Shown in pieces: positions 1 to 8,011 of a stretch of DNA of 64,000 nucleotides (the stretch's first letter is position 1; every line of letters begins with the position of its first letter). Position numbers and translations under genes: made by a program. The DNA comes from CBDHFF01 sp965262395 (GTDB lineage Bacteria; Pseudomonadota; Alphaproteobacteria; Rickettsiales; Anaplasmataceae): NCBI GenBank assembly GCA_965262395.1, contig OZ253531.1, forward strand, positions 1,240,001 to 1,304,000, read 5' to 3'. The notes below the pieces were generated by a model that was not told the origin of the DNA, did not search any database, and saw only the letters and a program-made list of their open reading frames with translations.

Positions 1-48
1 TAATTGGCTATTTTATTACTGCTCCATCAAGAATATGAGATAAATATT

Positions 49-76
49 TTGACAAAATAGATTATTTGTGTATACT
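49..76 (+). promoter_or_regulatory. sigma-70-type promoter of rpoZ
   Basis: A perfect TTGACA -35 box lies at 49-54 and TATACT at 71-76, separated by 16 bp. The predicted transcription start is near 83, about 40 bp before the rpoZ ATG. This is the best consensus promoter I noticed in the window. The call rests on sequence match only. Confidence 0.6.
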
Positions 77-120
77 ACCTCAAGTGGCAAGTGGTCTATT
101 TTTTTTTGTGGTCGGTATAG

Positions 121-678
121 ATGAATATGGAAGGCAGTGAAGTTATAAACGAATTATATATGAAAAAAATCAAAAATAGGTTTGAGCTGGTATTGTTGGC
201 TTCACAGCGTACTTTTGGTATATTGTCTGGAGATCCGATGGCTTTGGATATCAAAAAATATAGGCACAAGGCCACAGTATTGGCTTTAAAAGAAATATCA
301 TTAAATAGCTTGGATTTTGATAAACTGAAACAGCTCGTTATCTCTAGATATCTAAGAGAGACTGTTAATCCAGAAGAAAAGAAGAATGTATTGAATGAAG
401 AAGTAGTTAATCTACGAGATGTAGAAGGAAATATATTCCAAGAGGAAGAAATTACTCCCAAAAAAGCTGACATCGGAATACATAATATACTTACCAGAGA
501 CAAAATCATCCAAGAAACTGAAACTGAGATTAACCCTTATGACTCTATATCATTCGATAAAGAAGAAGGTGATACAGATGATGAAGATGCAGATGAAGCT
601 CCAAAGCTAGGCAGTGAATCAAATAAATTTGATTTACTCACAAGCGGCATACATGATGTTGATGAGGATGAATTATAA
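121..678 (+). CDS. rpoZ: DNA-directed RNA polymerase omega subunit with acidic C-terminal extension
   Basis: This is the small subunit that helps assemble and stabilise RNA polymerase by holding the beta' subunit. The diagnostic omega core is at residues about 15-60: a KIKNRFELVLLASQRT stretch, then a HKATVLALKEI helix. The protein has 185 residues, whereas omega is usually about 70-140, and the excess is a hydrophilic tail rich in Asp and Glu that ends in DVDEDEL. Start: ATG at 121, with a second in-frame ATG at 127. No strong Shine-Dalgarno sequence is visible. A good promoter lies just upstream, and sucA follows after 86 bp on the same strand. The function of the core is secure; that of the tail is unknown. 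Confidence 0.88.
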   Translation: MNMEGSEVINELYMKKIKNRFELVLLASQRTFGILSGDPMALDIKKYRHKATVLALKEISLNSLDFDKLKQLVISRYLRETVNPEEKKNVLNEEVVNLRDVEGNIFQEEEITPKKADIGIHNILTRDKIIQETETEINPYDSISFDKEEGDTDDEDADEAPKLGSESNKFDLLTSGIHDVDEDEL

Positions 679-764
679 ATAGTTCGTCATAACCTTAATA
701 TTATTAATTGTTTTTCAACATTTATTATGTATTGTCAAGATTGAAGGTTTTTTTTTGAGTTAAA

Positions 765-3611
765 ATGGCTAGTAATGAAGAGGATCACATCCTTACTACA
801 GCAGAAAATTCTTTATTCTTGCACGAAATGCATGAAAAATACTTAAGAGATCCAAGCTCCGTGAGTGAAGATTGGCAAAATTTATTTAAAGAACTAGATA
901 GCGAAAACATATCAAAAGAATTTCATGGCGCTAGTTGGTTCAAAAAACCCAAAGCCACAATTATTTCTACTACAGAAGAGAAAACGTCTACAAAAAATAA
1001 TAAAGCTGATTTAACAGAGACGAATTGCGTTTTAAGTACAGAAAATAAGCAAACTGGAAGCAACATACTACAAGACTTCAGAAGATTAGGGTTTACTAAT
1101 GCAAAAACCAATCCACTAACAGAAAAATCCAACACGTGTCACCCTCTACTGGAGGCACATTATGCATCTAATGATGACATGTTACAAACGCTAGATCAAA
1201 TATATTGTGGATCAGTGGGAGCAGAATTTTGCTATATAAGCAATCAAGAAGAGCAAAATTGGCTCACCGATGCATTGGAAGAACAAAGATTTGAGGCAAA
1301 AATCAGCGATGATGATAGGAAAGATATATTACAAAATATACTGCAAGCTGATATGTTCGAAAACTTCCTTCATAAAAAATTTGCAGGTGCAAAGAGATTT
1401 TCCGTAGAAGGAGGCGAATCTCTAATTGTGGCAATAGAAGCATTAATAAAAAGTGGCGTTACTGCGGAGTCTGGTGAAATTGTGCTTGGCATGGCACATA
1501 GAGGACGACTCAACGTACTTACTAATGTAATGGGCAAATCATATACCGCAATGTTCTCTGAATTCGGAGGATGCTCGGCATTCCCCGAGTCAGTGAATGT
1601 TGCTGGAGATGTGAAATACCACCTAGGATTCTCAAATGAACGTCAAACCAAAAACGGCAAAATTAAACTATCATTATCTGCAAATCCCTCACATTTAGAG
1701 GCTATAAACCCTGTCAATATAGGCAAAACAAAGGCAAAACAAGACTTAGCAAATCAAAATATAAATTCTGCTATTTGTGTTTTAGTTCATGGAGATGCCT
1801 CCATATCAGGCCAAGGTATAATTTATGAAACAATTATGGCTAGTCAAATAGATGGATACACAGTAGGTGGAACCTTCCATATAATAGTAAACAATCAAAT
1901 TGGATTCACCGCAGAACCACATGAAAATAGAAGCGGTATTTATGCAGGGTCAGAAGCTGCCAGAGCTATAGAATGCCCTATTTTTCATGTAAACGGAGAT
2001 GATCCAGAAGCAGTATTTGCTGCAACAATACTTCTGGAAGCATTTCGTAGAGAATTCAACAAGGATGTATTTTTAGACATAGTTTGTTATAGAAGATACG
2101 GTCATAATGAAGGAGACGAACCAAGATTCACCCAGCCTTCCATGTATAAAAAAATAGATGAACACGCACGGCTCATAAGCCTATACAGTGATGTCCTGAT
2201 TAATAAATCAGTCATTAATGCAGATGAATTTGAACATAGGCAACAGGATTTCATGGCTATACTAGAAAATGCCCTAAAGGAATCAAAAACTTATAAACCA
2301 GAATCGGCACCATGGTTCAAAAATGAATTATGGAAAAATATTAAACAAAAAACCTCTATTGGATATGATCAGCCAAGCATAACTGGCATTAGTGAACAGC
2401 AAATAGAAAATATTATGAATGGGTTAGTAAGCATACCAGATTCTTATACCCTACATAAAACTATAGCAAAGAATATTCAGAATAAGAAAAAAATATTAGA
2501 GGAACGTGGTGGCTTAGATTGGGGTGCTGCGGAGCTAGTTGCATTTGGTTCTTTATTACAAGAAAGAACTCCAGTTCGGATAACAGGCCAGGACAGTTGC
2601 CGTGGTACTTTCTCACACAGACACGCAGTGCTTACCTGTATAAACTCTAATGAGAAATATATTCCCCTTAATCATATATCCGATGATCAAGCACAATTTT
2701 CTATACACAATAGCTATTTATCTGAATATGCAGTTATGGGCTTTGAGTATGGCTATAGCTTAGTTAACCCTAATAGTTTAACCATATGGGAAGCACAATT
2801 CGGTGATTTTGTAAATGGCGCACAAATAATAATTGATCAATTTATATCTTCTGCAGAAACCAAGTGGCTGCAATGTAGCAACCTAGTTCTATTATTACCT
2901 CATGGATATGAAGGGCAAGGATCAGAACACTCGTCTGCAAGGTTAGAAAGATTTTTACAATCATGTGCAGAAGATAATATGCAGGTGCTTAATTGCACTA
3001 CACCTGCGAATTATTTTCATGCGCTGCGCAGACAAGTCCATTCTGATCATAGAAAACCATTAGTTGTAATGACACCTAAGTCATTGCTTAGGCACAGTTT
3101 GGCCATATCTAGCTTTATGGATATATCTGATAATACAAAATTCCAAGGCATAATACCCGAATCAGATTCCAATATTATTTCAGATAAAGTAAAAACCGCC
3201 GTGTTATGCAGTGGCAAAATATACTACGATCTAATAGCAGCAAGAAAAGAGAAAAATATAGAAGATATTGCAATAATAAGAGTAGAACAGCTATATCCAT
3301 TGCCTTTGCAAGATATAGAATCAGAATTAAAAAAATATACAAATCTTGAGCAACTCGTATGGTGTCAGGAAGAGCCAAAAAACATGGGCGCTTATTCATT
3401 CATATTGCCACATCTCTGTGATATAAGCAAAGAAATTAGCAATGTATCTACTCAAAACACCGCAGAAAAAACTGATTCTCCACCTTATACAAAACACATC
3501 ACAGTTCGATATGTAGGAAGAAAACTTTATTCTTCTCCATGCACTGGATACATGTCTGTACATAAGAAGGAACAGGAAGATATATTAAATGACGCTCTAT
3601 CGCAGCAATAA
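765..3611 (+). CDS. sucA: 2-oxoglutarate dehydrogenase E1 component
   Basis: SucA is the thiamine-diphosphate-dependent E1 subunit of the TCA-cycle 2-oxoglutarate dehydrogenase complex. It decarboxylates 2-oxoglutarate and passes the succinyl group to E2. The N-terminal E2-binding helix is visible at residues about 15-41 (NSLFLHEMHEKYLRDP). The E1 active-site stretch GMAHRGRLNVL is near residue 242. The thiamine-diphosphate/Mg site runs from GDASISGQG (about 342) to NNQIGFT (about 375). The C-terminal transketolase-like half has LLPHGYEGQGSEHSSARLER. At 948 residues the length is normal for the family, and no lesions are seen. SucB is not in this window. lpdA, at the other end, encodes an E3-type partner. 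Confidence 0.97.
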   Translation: MASNEEDHILTTAENSLFLHEMHEKYLRDPSSVSEDWQNLFKELDSENISKEFHGASWFKKPKATIISTTEEKTSTKNNKADLTETNCVLSTENKQTGSNILQDFRRLGFTNAKTNPLTEKSNTCHPLLEAHYASNDDMLQTLDQIYCGSVGAEFCYISNQEEQNWLTDALEEQRFEAKISDDDRKDILQNILQADMFENFLHKKFAGAKRFSVEGGESLIVAIEALIKSGVTAESGEIVLGMAHRGRLNVLTNVMGKSYTAMFSEFGGCSAFPESVNVAGDVKYHLGFSNERQTKNGKIKLSLSANPSHLEAINPVNIGKTKAKQDLANQNINSAICVLVHGDASISGQGIIYETIMASQIDGYTVGGTFHIIVNNQIGFTAEPHENRSGIYAGSEAARAIECPIFHVNGDDPEAVFAATILLEAFRREFNKDVFLDIVCYRRYGHNEGDEPRFTQPSMYKKIDEHARLISLYSDVLINKSVINADEFEHRQQDFMAILENALKESKTYKPESAPWFKNELWKNIKQKTSIGYDQPSITGISEQQIENIMNGLVSIPDSYTLHKTIAKNIQNKKKILEERGGLDWGAAELVAFGSLLQERTPVRITGQDSCRGTFSHRHAVLTCINSNEKYIPLNHISDDQAQFSIHNSYLSEYAVMGFEYGYSLVNPNSLTIWEAQFGDFVNGAQIIIDQFISSAETKWLQCSNLVLLLPHGYEGQGSEHSSARLERFLQSCAEDNMQVLNCTTPANYFHALRRQVHSDHRKPLVVMTPKSLLRHSLAISSFMDISDNTKFQGIIPESDSNIISDKVKTAVLCSGKIYYDLIAARKEKNIEDIAIIRVEQLYPLPLQDIESELKKYTNLEQLVWCQEEPKNMGAYSFILPHLCDISKEISNVSTQNTAEKTDSPPYTKHITVRYVGRKLYSSPCTGYMSVHKKEQEDILNDALSQQ

Positions 3612-3745
3612 AATCACCCTTATTGAAGCAAATAATAGAGAATCTGGCATAATAATAATAGATTATACAAAAATTAATTAGCAAAATTATGCTTTATCAT
3701 CTTTCCTATAAACTTTTTGTTAACTAAAATATTTTATCAACTTTG

Positions 3746-3775
3746 GTATTGCAATTATTGCAATACAAGTATAAT
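3746..3775 (+). promoter_or_regulatory. perfect palindrome and -10 box upstream of petABC
   Basis: A perfect inverted repeat lies at 3746-3766: arms GTATTGCAAT and ATTGCAATAC separated by one T. It is followed after 3 bp by TATAAT at 3770-3775. TTGCAA at 3749-3754 could be a weak -35 box with a 15-bp spacer, which would place the palindrome across the promoter core, as in a repressor operator. The petA ATG is 30 bp downstream of the -10 box. The regulator is unknown, and operator function is inferred from symmetry and position only. Confidence 0.45.
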
Positions 3776-3804
3776 GTTGTTGTATAAAAAGGTGGCGGTG
3801 TTTC

Positions 3805-4404
3805 ATGAATAGTAGCAATGATCTTGATTTAAGGCAGGAACCTTCTAGCTGCAAAGAACAAGAAACAAAAATTAAATCGAAAGATAGAAGGGATTTCATG
3901 GTTCTTGTAGCCAGCGCCACCGCTGGTGTTGGGGCCGCTTATGCGTGCCTGCCGTTATTGAGCTCTTTAAATCCATCAAAAGATGTTTTAGCCCTTTCAA
4001 CTGTAGAAGTTGATATAAGCAATCTTAAGCCTGGAGAAGGTAAAACAGTAAAATGGAGAGGAAAGCCTGTATTTATCAAAAGACGAACCGAAGAAGAAAT
4101 GAAAGATGCAGATACAGTTGATATCAGCATCTTGCGTGATGCAGAGTTAGATGACGATAGAGTTTTAAAGAAAGAATGGCTAATAATGATCGGAGTTTGC
4201 ACGCATTTAGGATGTGTACCTCTCTGGCATAAAGAGGGAACTGCGCAGGGTGGTGAATTCAATGGCTGGTTCTGTCCTTGTCATGGATCTCATTATGATA
4301 CATCTGGTAGGGTACGAAAAGGGCCAGCACCAAAAAATTTGGAAGTGCCTGAATATTACTTTGCAAATGATAAAACCGTTGTCATTGGAAAATGCGAACA
4401 GTAA
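3805..4404 (+). CDS. petA: ubiquinol-cytochrome c reductase Rieske iron-sulfur subunit
   Basis: PetA is the [2Fe-2S] subunit of the cytochrome bc1 complex. It takes electrons from ubiquinol and passes them to cytochrome c1. An N-terminal twin-arginine-like motif (DRRDFM, residues 27-32) precedes a hydrophobic segment that anchors it in the inner membrane. Both Rieske cluster boxes are intact: CTHLGC at 132-137 and CPCHGSH at 157-163. At 199 residues the length is typical. The AAAGGTGGCGGTG stretch just before the ATG can act as a ribosome-binding site. It is the first gene of petA-petB-petC; petB begins 14 bp after its stop. A palindrome and -10 box lie just upstream. Confidence 0.96.
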   Translation: MNSSNDLDLRQEPSSCKEQETKIKSKDRRDFMVLVASATAGVGAAYACLPLLSSLNPSKDVLALSTVEVDISNLKPGEGKTVKWRGKPVFIKRRTEEEMKDADTVDISILRDAELDDDRVLKKEWLIMIGVCTHLGCVPLWHKEGTAQGGEFNGWFCPCHGSHYDTSGRVRKGPAPKNLEVPEYYFANDKTVVIGKCEQ

Positions 4405-4418
4405 GGAATGGGGGAAGT

Positions 4419-5639
4419 ATGGGAAATAAGCAAACATTAGAAGAAAAACCTGGATTAATCGGCTGGATAGACTATAGATTGCCAGTTTTCACTTTTCTTA
4501 AGCATTTTGCTGAATATCAAGCACCTAAAAACTTGAATTATGCATGGAATTTTGGCTCTTTGGCAGGCTTAGCACTTGTAATACAGATAGTCACAGGACT
4601 TATGTTAGCAATGCAATATACCCCGCATGTTGATTATGCGTTTGATAGCGTTGAAAGAATAATGAGAGATGTTAATTATGGTTGGTTGCTCAGATATACC
4701 CATGCCGTAGGAGCATCTTTCTTTTTTATTGTTTTATATATACATATGTTACGAGGGCTATATTATGGCTCATTCAAAAAACCAAGAGAGCTACTTTGGT
4801 TTATTGGAGTTATATTATTCATAATGGTTATGGCGACCGCATTCATGGGTTATGTGCTTCCTTGGGGGCAGATGAGCTTCTGGGGCGCTACTGTAATTAC
4901 AAATTTGTTCTCTGCCATACCAATAATTGGAGACAAAATAGTAACCTTGTTATGGGGAGGATTCTCTGTTGATAACGCTACATTGAACAGATTTTTTGCC
5001 CTACACTACCTGATACCATTCTTAATTGCAGCTGTATCAATTATACATGTTATAGCTCTGCATAGATTTGGTTCCAGCAATCCAACAGGCATAGAGATAA
5101 AAACTAAAAAAGATAGCATCAGTTTTCATCCCTATTACACGGTAAAAGACTTCATAACAATAGGAATATTTCTTCTGATATTATTTGGTTTTGTTGCCTA
5201 CGCTCCTAATTATCTAGGACACCCTGATAATTATATAGAGGCAGATCCATTGTCAACACCAGCACATATAGTGCCAGAATGGTATTTCTTACCATTCTAT
5301 GCAATATTGCGAGCTATACCTAACAAAGCGTTAGGAGTGGCGGCTATGTTTGGATCTTTATTAATTCTATTTGCTTTGCCTTGGCTTGACACCGCAAAAG
5401 TGAAAAGTGGAAGATACAGGCCATTGTTCAAAATATTTTATTGGATATTTGTATTAAATGGCATATTTTTAGGATGGTTAGGCGGCCAAGAAGCAGCGGA
5501 ACCTTTTGTGACGCTAAGTCAATTAGGAACACTATACTATTTTGGATTTTTTGTGGTTATTTTGCCTTTTTTGAGCAGATGTGAAAAAACCATGAGGGTA
5601 CCAGATTCCATAAATGACGCATGCTCTGACATGAAGTAG
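4419..5639 (+). CDS. petB: cytochrome b of the bc1 complex
   Basis: PetB is the membrane subunit that carries haems bL and bH and the quinol-oxidation (Qo) and quinone-reduction (Qi) sites. Haem-ligand regions are visible in RYTHAVGASFFFIVLYIHM and HYLIPFLIAAVSIIHVIALH. The Qo-site PEWY motif appears as PEWYFLPFYA. There are about eight hydrophobic segments. I prefer the ATG at 4419 (406 residues, starting MGNKQTLEEKPG) over the in-frame ATG at 4392: the latter overlaps petA, and a GGAATGGGGG ribosome-binding site precedes 4419. It is translated between petA and petC and is intact. Confidence 0.96.
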   Translation: MGNKQTLEEKPGLIGWIDYRLPVFTFLKHFAEYQAPKNLNYAWNFGSLAGLALVIQIVTGLMLAMQYTPHVDYAFDSVERIMRDVNYGWLLRYTHAVGASFFFIVLYIHMLRGLYYGSFKKPRELLWFIGVILFIMVMATAFMGYVLPWGQMSFWGATVITNLFSAIPIIGDKIVTLLWGGFSVDNATLNRFFALHYLIPFLIAAVSIIHVIALHRFGSSNPTGIEIKTKKDSISFHPYYTVKDFITIGIFLLILFGFVAYAPNYLGHPDNYIEADPLSTPAHIVPEWYFLPFYAILRAIPNKALGVAAMFGSLLILFALPWLDTAKVKSGRYRPLFKIFYWIFVLNGIFLGWLGGQEAAEPFVTLSQLGTLYYFGFFVVILPFLSRCEKTMRVPDSINDACSDMK

Positions 5640-5651
5640 AGGGAGATTTTA

Positions 5652-6425
5652 ATGTTAAAACAATTGATAAGAACAACATTGATTTCTCTGCTGTTGTTTT
5701 CACCATTTCTTGCACATGCGGGTGGATCTAATGCTGAAACTCCCAAGAAAATGAAATGGGAGTTTGATGGAGTATTTGGTAAATTTGATAGAGGCTCAAT
5801 ACAAAGAGGATTACTAGTCTATAAAGATGTATGTTCAGCTTGTCATTCATTAAAATATATAGCTTTTAGAAACTTGCAAGAAATTGGTTATACACCTGAA
5901 CAAGTGAAAGAATTTGCAAAGGAATATCAGGTAGAAGATGGCCCAAACGATGACGGAGAGATGTTTGAAAGAGCAGGCAAACCTTTTGATTATTTCCCTT
6001 CTCCTTATGCCAACGCAGAGGAAGCAAAAGTAGTAAATAACGGCGCAAATCCTCCTGATTTATCATTAATAACCAAGGCCAGAGTTGACGGTGCAAATTA
6101 TGTTTATTCGTTATTAACTGGGTACACTGAATCACCCAAGAATCTCAAATTGCAAGAGGGCTTACATTATAACCCTTATTTTCCTGATGGGCAGATAGCA
6201 ATGGCAGAACCAATAAATATGGACGGCCTGGTTGATTACAGCGATGGCACTAAATCAACTAAAGCACAAATGTCTTATGATGTAGTGAATTTTCTCCAAT
6301 GGGCAGCAGAGCCTGAGATGGAACAAAGAAAAGCACTTGGCATAAAAATTGGAATATTCTTAATTATATTCACCATATTGTTTATAATCGCAAAAAAACA
6401 AATATGGAAAAATCTTTATAAATAG
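5652..6425 (+). CDS. petC: cytochrome c1
   Basis: PetC is the c-type haem subunit of the bc1 complex. It receives electrons from the Rieske protein and reduces soluble cytochrome c in the periplasm. It has a signal peptide (residues 1 to about 24, ending AHAGG), a CSACH haem-binding motif at 61-65, and a candidate axial Met in GQIAMAEPI. A C-terminal membrane anchor (IGIFLIIFTILFIIAKK) is followed by basic residues. A GAGGGAG ribosome-binding site precedes the ATG. It is the last gene of petABC; a strong inverted repeat begins inside its last codons. Confidence 0.95.
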   Translation: MLKQLIRTTLISLLLFSPFLAHAGGSNAETPKKMKWEFDGVFGKFDRGSIQRGLLVYKDVCSACHSLKYIAFRNLQEIGYTPEQVKEFAKEYQVEDGPNDDGEMFERAGKPFDYFPSPYANAEEAKVVNNGANPPDLSLITKARVDGANYVYSLLTGYTESPKNLKLQEGLHYNPYFPDGQIAMAEPINMDGLVDYSDGTKSTKAQMSYDVVNFLQWAAEPEMEQRKALGIKIGIFLIIFTILFIIAKKQIWKNLYK

Positions 6426-6441
6426 AGTTCTATTTATAAAG
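6414..6441. terminator. inverted repeat at the end of petC
   Basis: Perfect 12-bp arms (CTTTATAAATAG at 6414-6425 and CTATTTATAAAG at 6430-6441) enclose a 4-nt loop. The left arm includes the petC stop codon. The stem is AT-rich and is not followed by a clear T-run, so it may protect the mRNA 3' end or terminate transcription weakly. Confidence 0.4.
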
Positions 6442-6672
6442 CAATGATTATTTCTATAATAATGTTCTATTAGAAGCTCTTTGAATAATATTCATACATT
6501 ATTCTGGATGAATATTATTTCTTTTTCATATGGTAGATTCAGAATCAGGAATATTATTTCTCCAGTTTTATTTCTTCCTGAACTAATAAAATTAATTATT
6601 AATCTCCTAGAAAATAATAAATTACATGAACCAACCCAACACATATCTATCTTAATTAAAGATCAAAAAGTG

Positions 6673-6825
6673 ATGATCAATACCTAGTTCTGGGCTATAT
6701 ATCAAATGTAAATATTGAAAGTTATGATCAATACCTAGTTCTGGGCTATATATCAAATGTAAATATTGAAAGTTATGATCAATGCCTAGTTTTAGGATAC
6801 ATAATAAATGTGAGCATAAAAATTC
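6673..6825. repeat. 51-bp tandem repeat in the petC-mscS gap
   Basis: Two nearly identical 51-bp units start at 6673 and 6724, each beginning ATGATCAATACCTAG. A third, diverged unit starts at 6775. The gap 6426-6916 otherwise holds AT-rich sequence with no credible gene; a 68-codon TTG-initiated frame at 6481 has no recognisable features. Confidence 0.85.
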
Positions 6826-6916
6826 ATAAATATAACAATCATCTCTCCAACATTGAATAAAACATATTCACCGCATTAAAGATATATTTCAGGCCAGGAT
6901 TACTTTTTATTTCGTA

Positions 6917-8008
6917 TTAATAAGGATTAATCTCTTTGTGATTCACAGGATTACTTGTCTCAGCTGTGAATACTTCAGTATTTGGCAACAGCATTCTACA
7001 ACCGTGTTTTTTAATAATTTTTAGGACTGAAATCAATACATCTTGACGAACATTTCTATAAAATGTTGTATCAGGCCCATTAACATAGGCATAAATCTCA
7101 AATTCAAAAATACTGTCTCCAATATTACACAAAGATGTAAAAATGAAAGAGCTCTTAGCCACGCTATCATGCAACTTTAGCATATCACGAACTTCATCTA
7201 TTATAAGGCTTATAGAATCTGGATCTGCATAATATACTTTCAATATTTCCTTTATTCTACGACGTATTGCTCTTGATCTATTTTCTACACAGGCACTGAT
7301 AAATATTGAATTTGGCACATGAATAGGATGTCCATCCAAGGCAATAATAATTGTCTCACGCAAATTAATCTTATCAATAAATCCGTGAATATCTGTTCCA
7401 CCAATCAACACACGATCCCCAACTGTAAAAGGATGATTCAAGGTAATAGAGATTGCACCAAAAAAATTAGCACAAAAATCTTTTGCGGCAAAACCAACAA
7501 CTACACCACCTATTCCTCCGAAAGCCAAGAACTGACTAATACTACCGCCAAAAACCATGACTACAGAGACAACAGTTATAAACACTACAAATAAACGTAA
7601 TCCATTACTTATAATATGAACGGTAGAAACATAGTTACTGAATCCTTGTATATTCTTATTCTTGTCGATTACCTTCTCTGAAACATGACGAATCATGATC
7701 ATCAAAATAGAGTTAAAAACTAATATCAGTATTATAGTTTTGCCACATTGAAAATATCCATAAAGACTTATATACAAGTCATTAGAGAACCATGATATTA
7801 TTGATTCTAAGAAAATTGAAATAGAAAAAATAAATCCACCAACCATTATCGGCTGTTTAATAAACTTGATCCAGTGCAGATATCTACCTGCATCGGAGAT
7901 ACGATGCATGAATCTACCAAATCCTAGCGTAATAAAGAATATCACCAAGCTAATTATACTACCTAATACCAGAGAATTATCTCCCTCAAATAGCTTCAAT
8001 AATAACAT
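6917..8008 (-). CDS. MscS-family mechanosensitive ion channel
   Basis: This is a predicted small-conductance mechanosensitive channel of the inner membrane, opened by membrane tension to release solutes in hypo-osmotic shock. Several hydrophobic helices fill the first half. A glycine/alanine-rich pore-lining helix follows (FLAFGGIGGVVVGFAAKDF), then the MscS beta domain signature NHPFTVGDRVLIGG and a C-terminal alpha/beta domain. It has 363 residues. Its ATG is 3 bp after the pheT stop, and the AGGAGG ribosome-binding site lies inside the last pheT codons, so the two genes are translationally coupled. The family is certain; the subfamily is not. Confidence 0.92.
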   Translation of the reverse strand: MLLLKLFEGDNSLVLGSIISLVIFFITLGFGRFMHRISDAGRYLHWIKFIKQPIMVGGFIFSISIFLESIISWFSNDLYISLYGYFQCGKTIILILVFNSILMIMIRHVSEKVIDKNKNIQGFSNYVSTVHIISNGLRLFVVFITVVSVVMVFGGSISQFLAFGGIGGVVVGFAAKDFCANFFGAISITLNHPFTVGDRVLIGGTDIHGFIDKINLRETIIIALDGHPIHVPNSIFISACVENRSRAIRRRIKEILKVYYADPDSISLIIDEVRDMLKLHDSVAKSSFIFTSLCNIGDSIFEFEIYAYVNGPDTTFYRNVRQDVLISVLKIIKKHGCRMLLPNTEVFTAETSNPVNHKEINPY

Positions 8009-8011
8009 TTT

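Noticed and set aside
6481..6687. 68-codon TTG-initiated frame after petC
   Set aside because: No family resemblance, AT-driven composition, and its 3' part runs toward the 51-bp repeat array.
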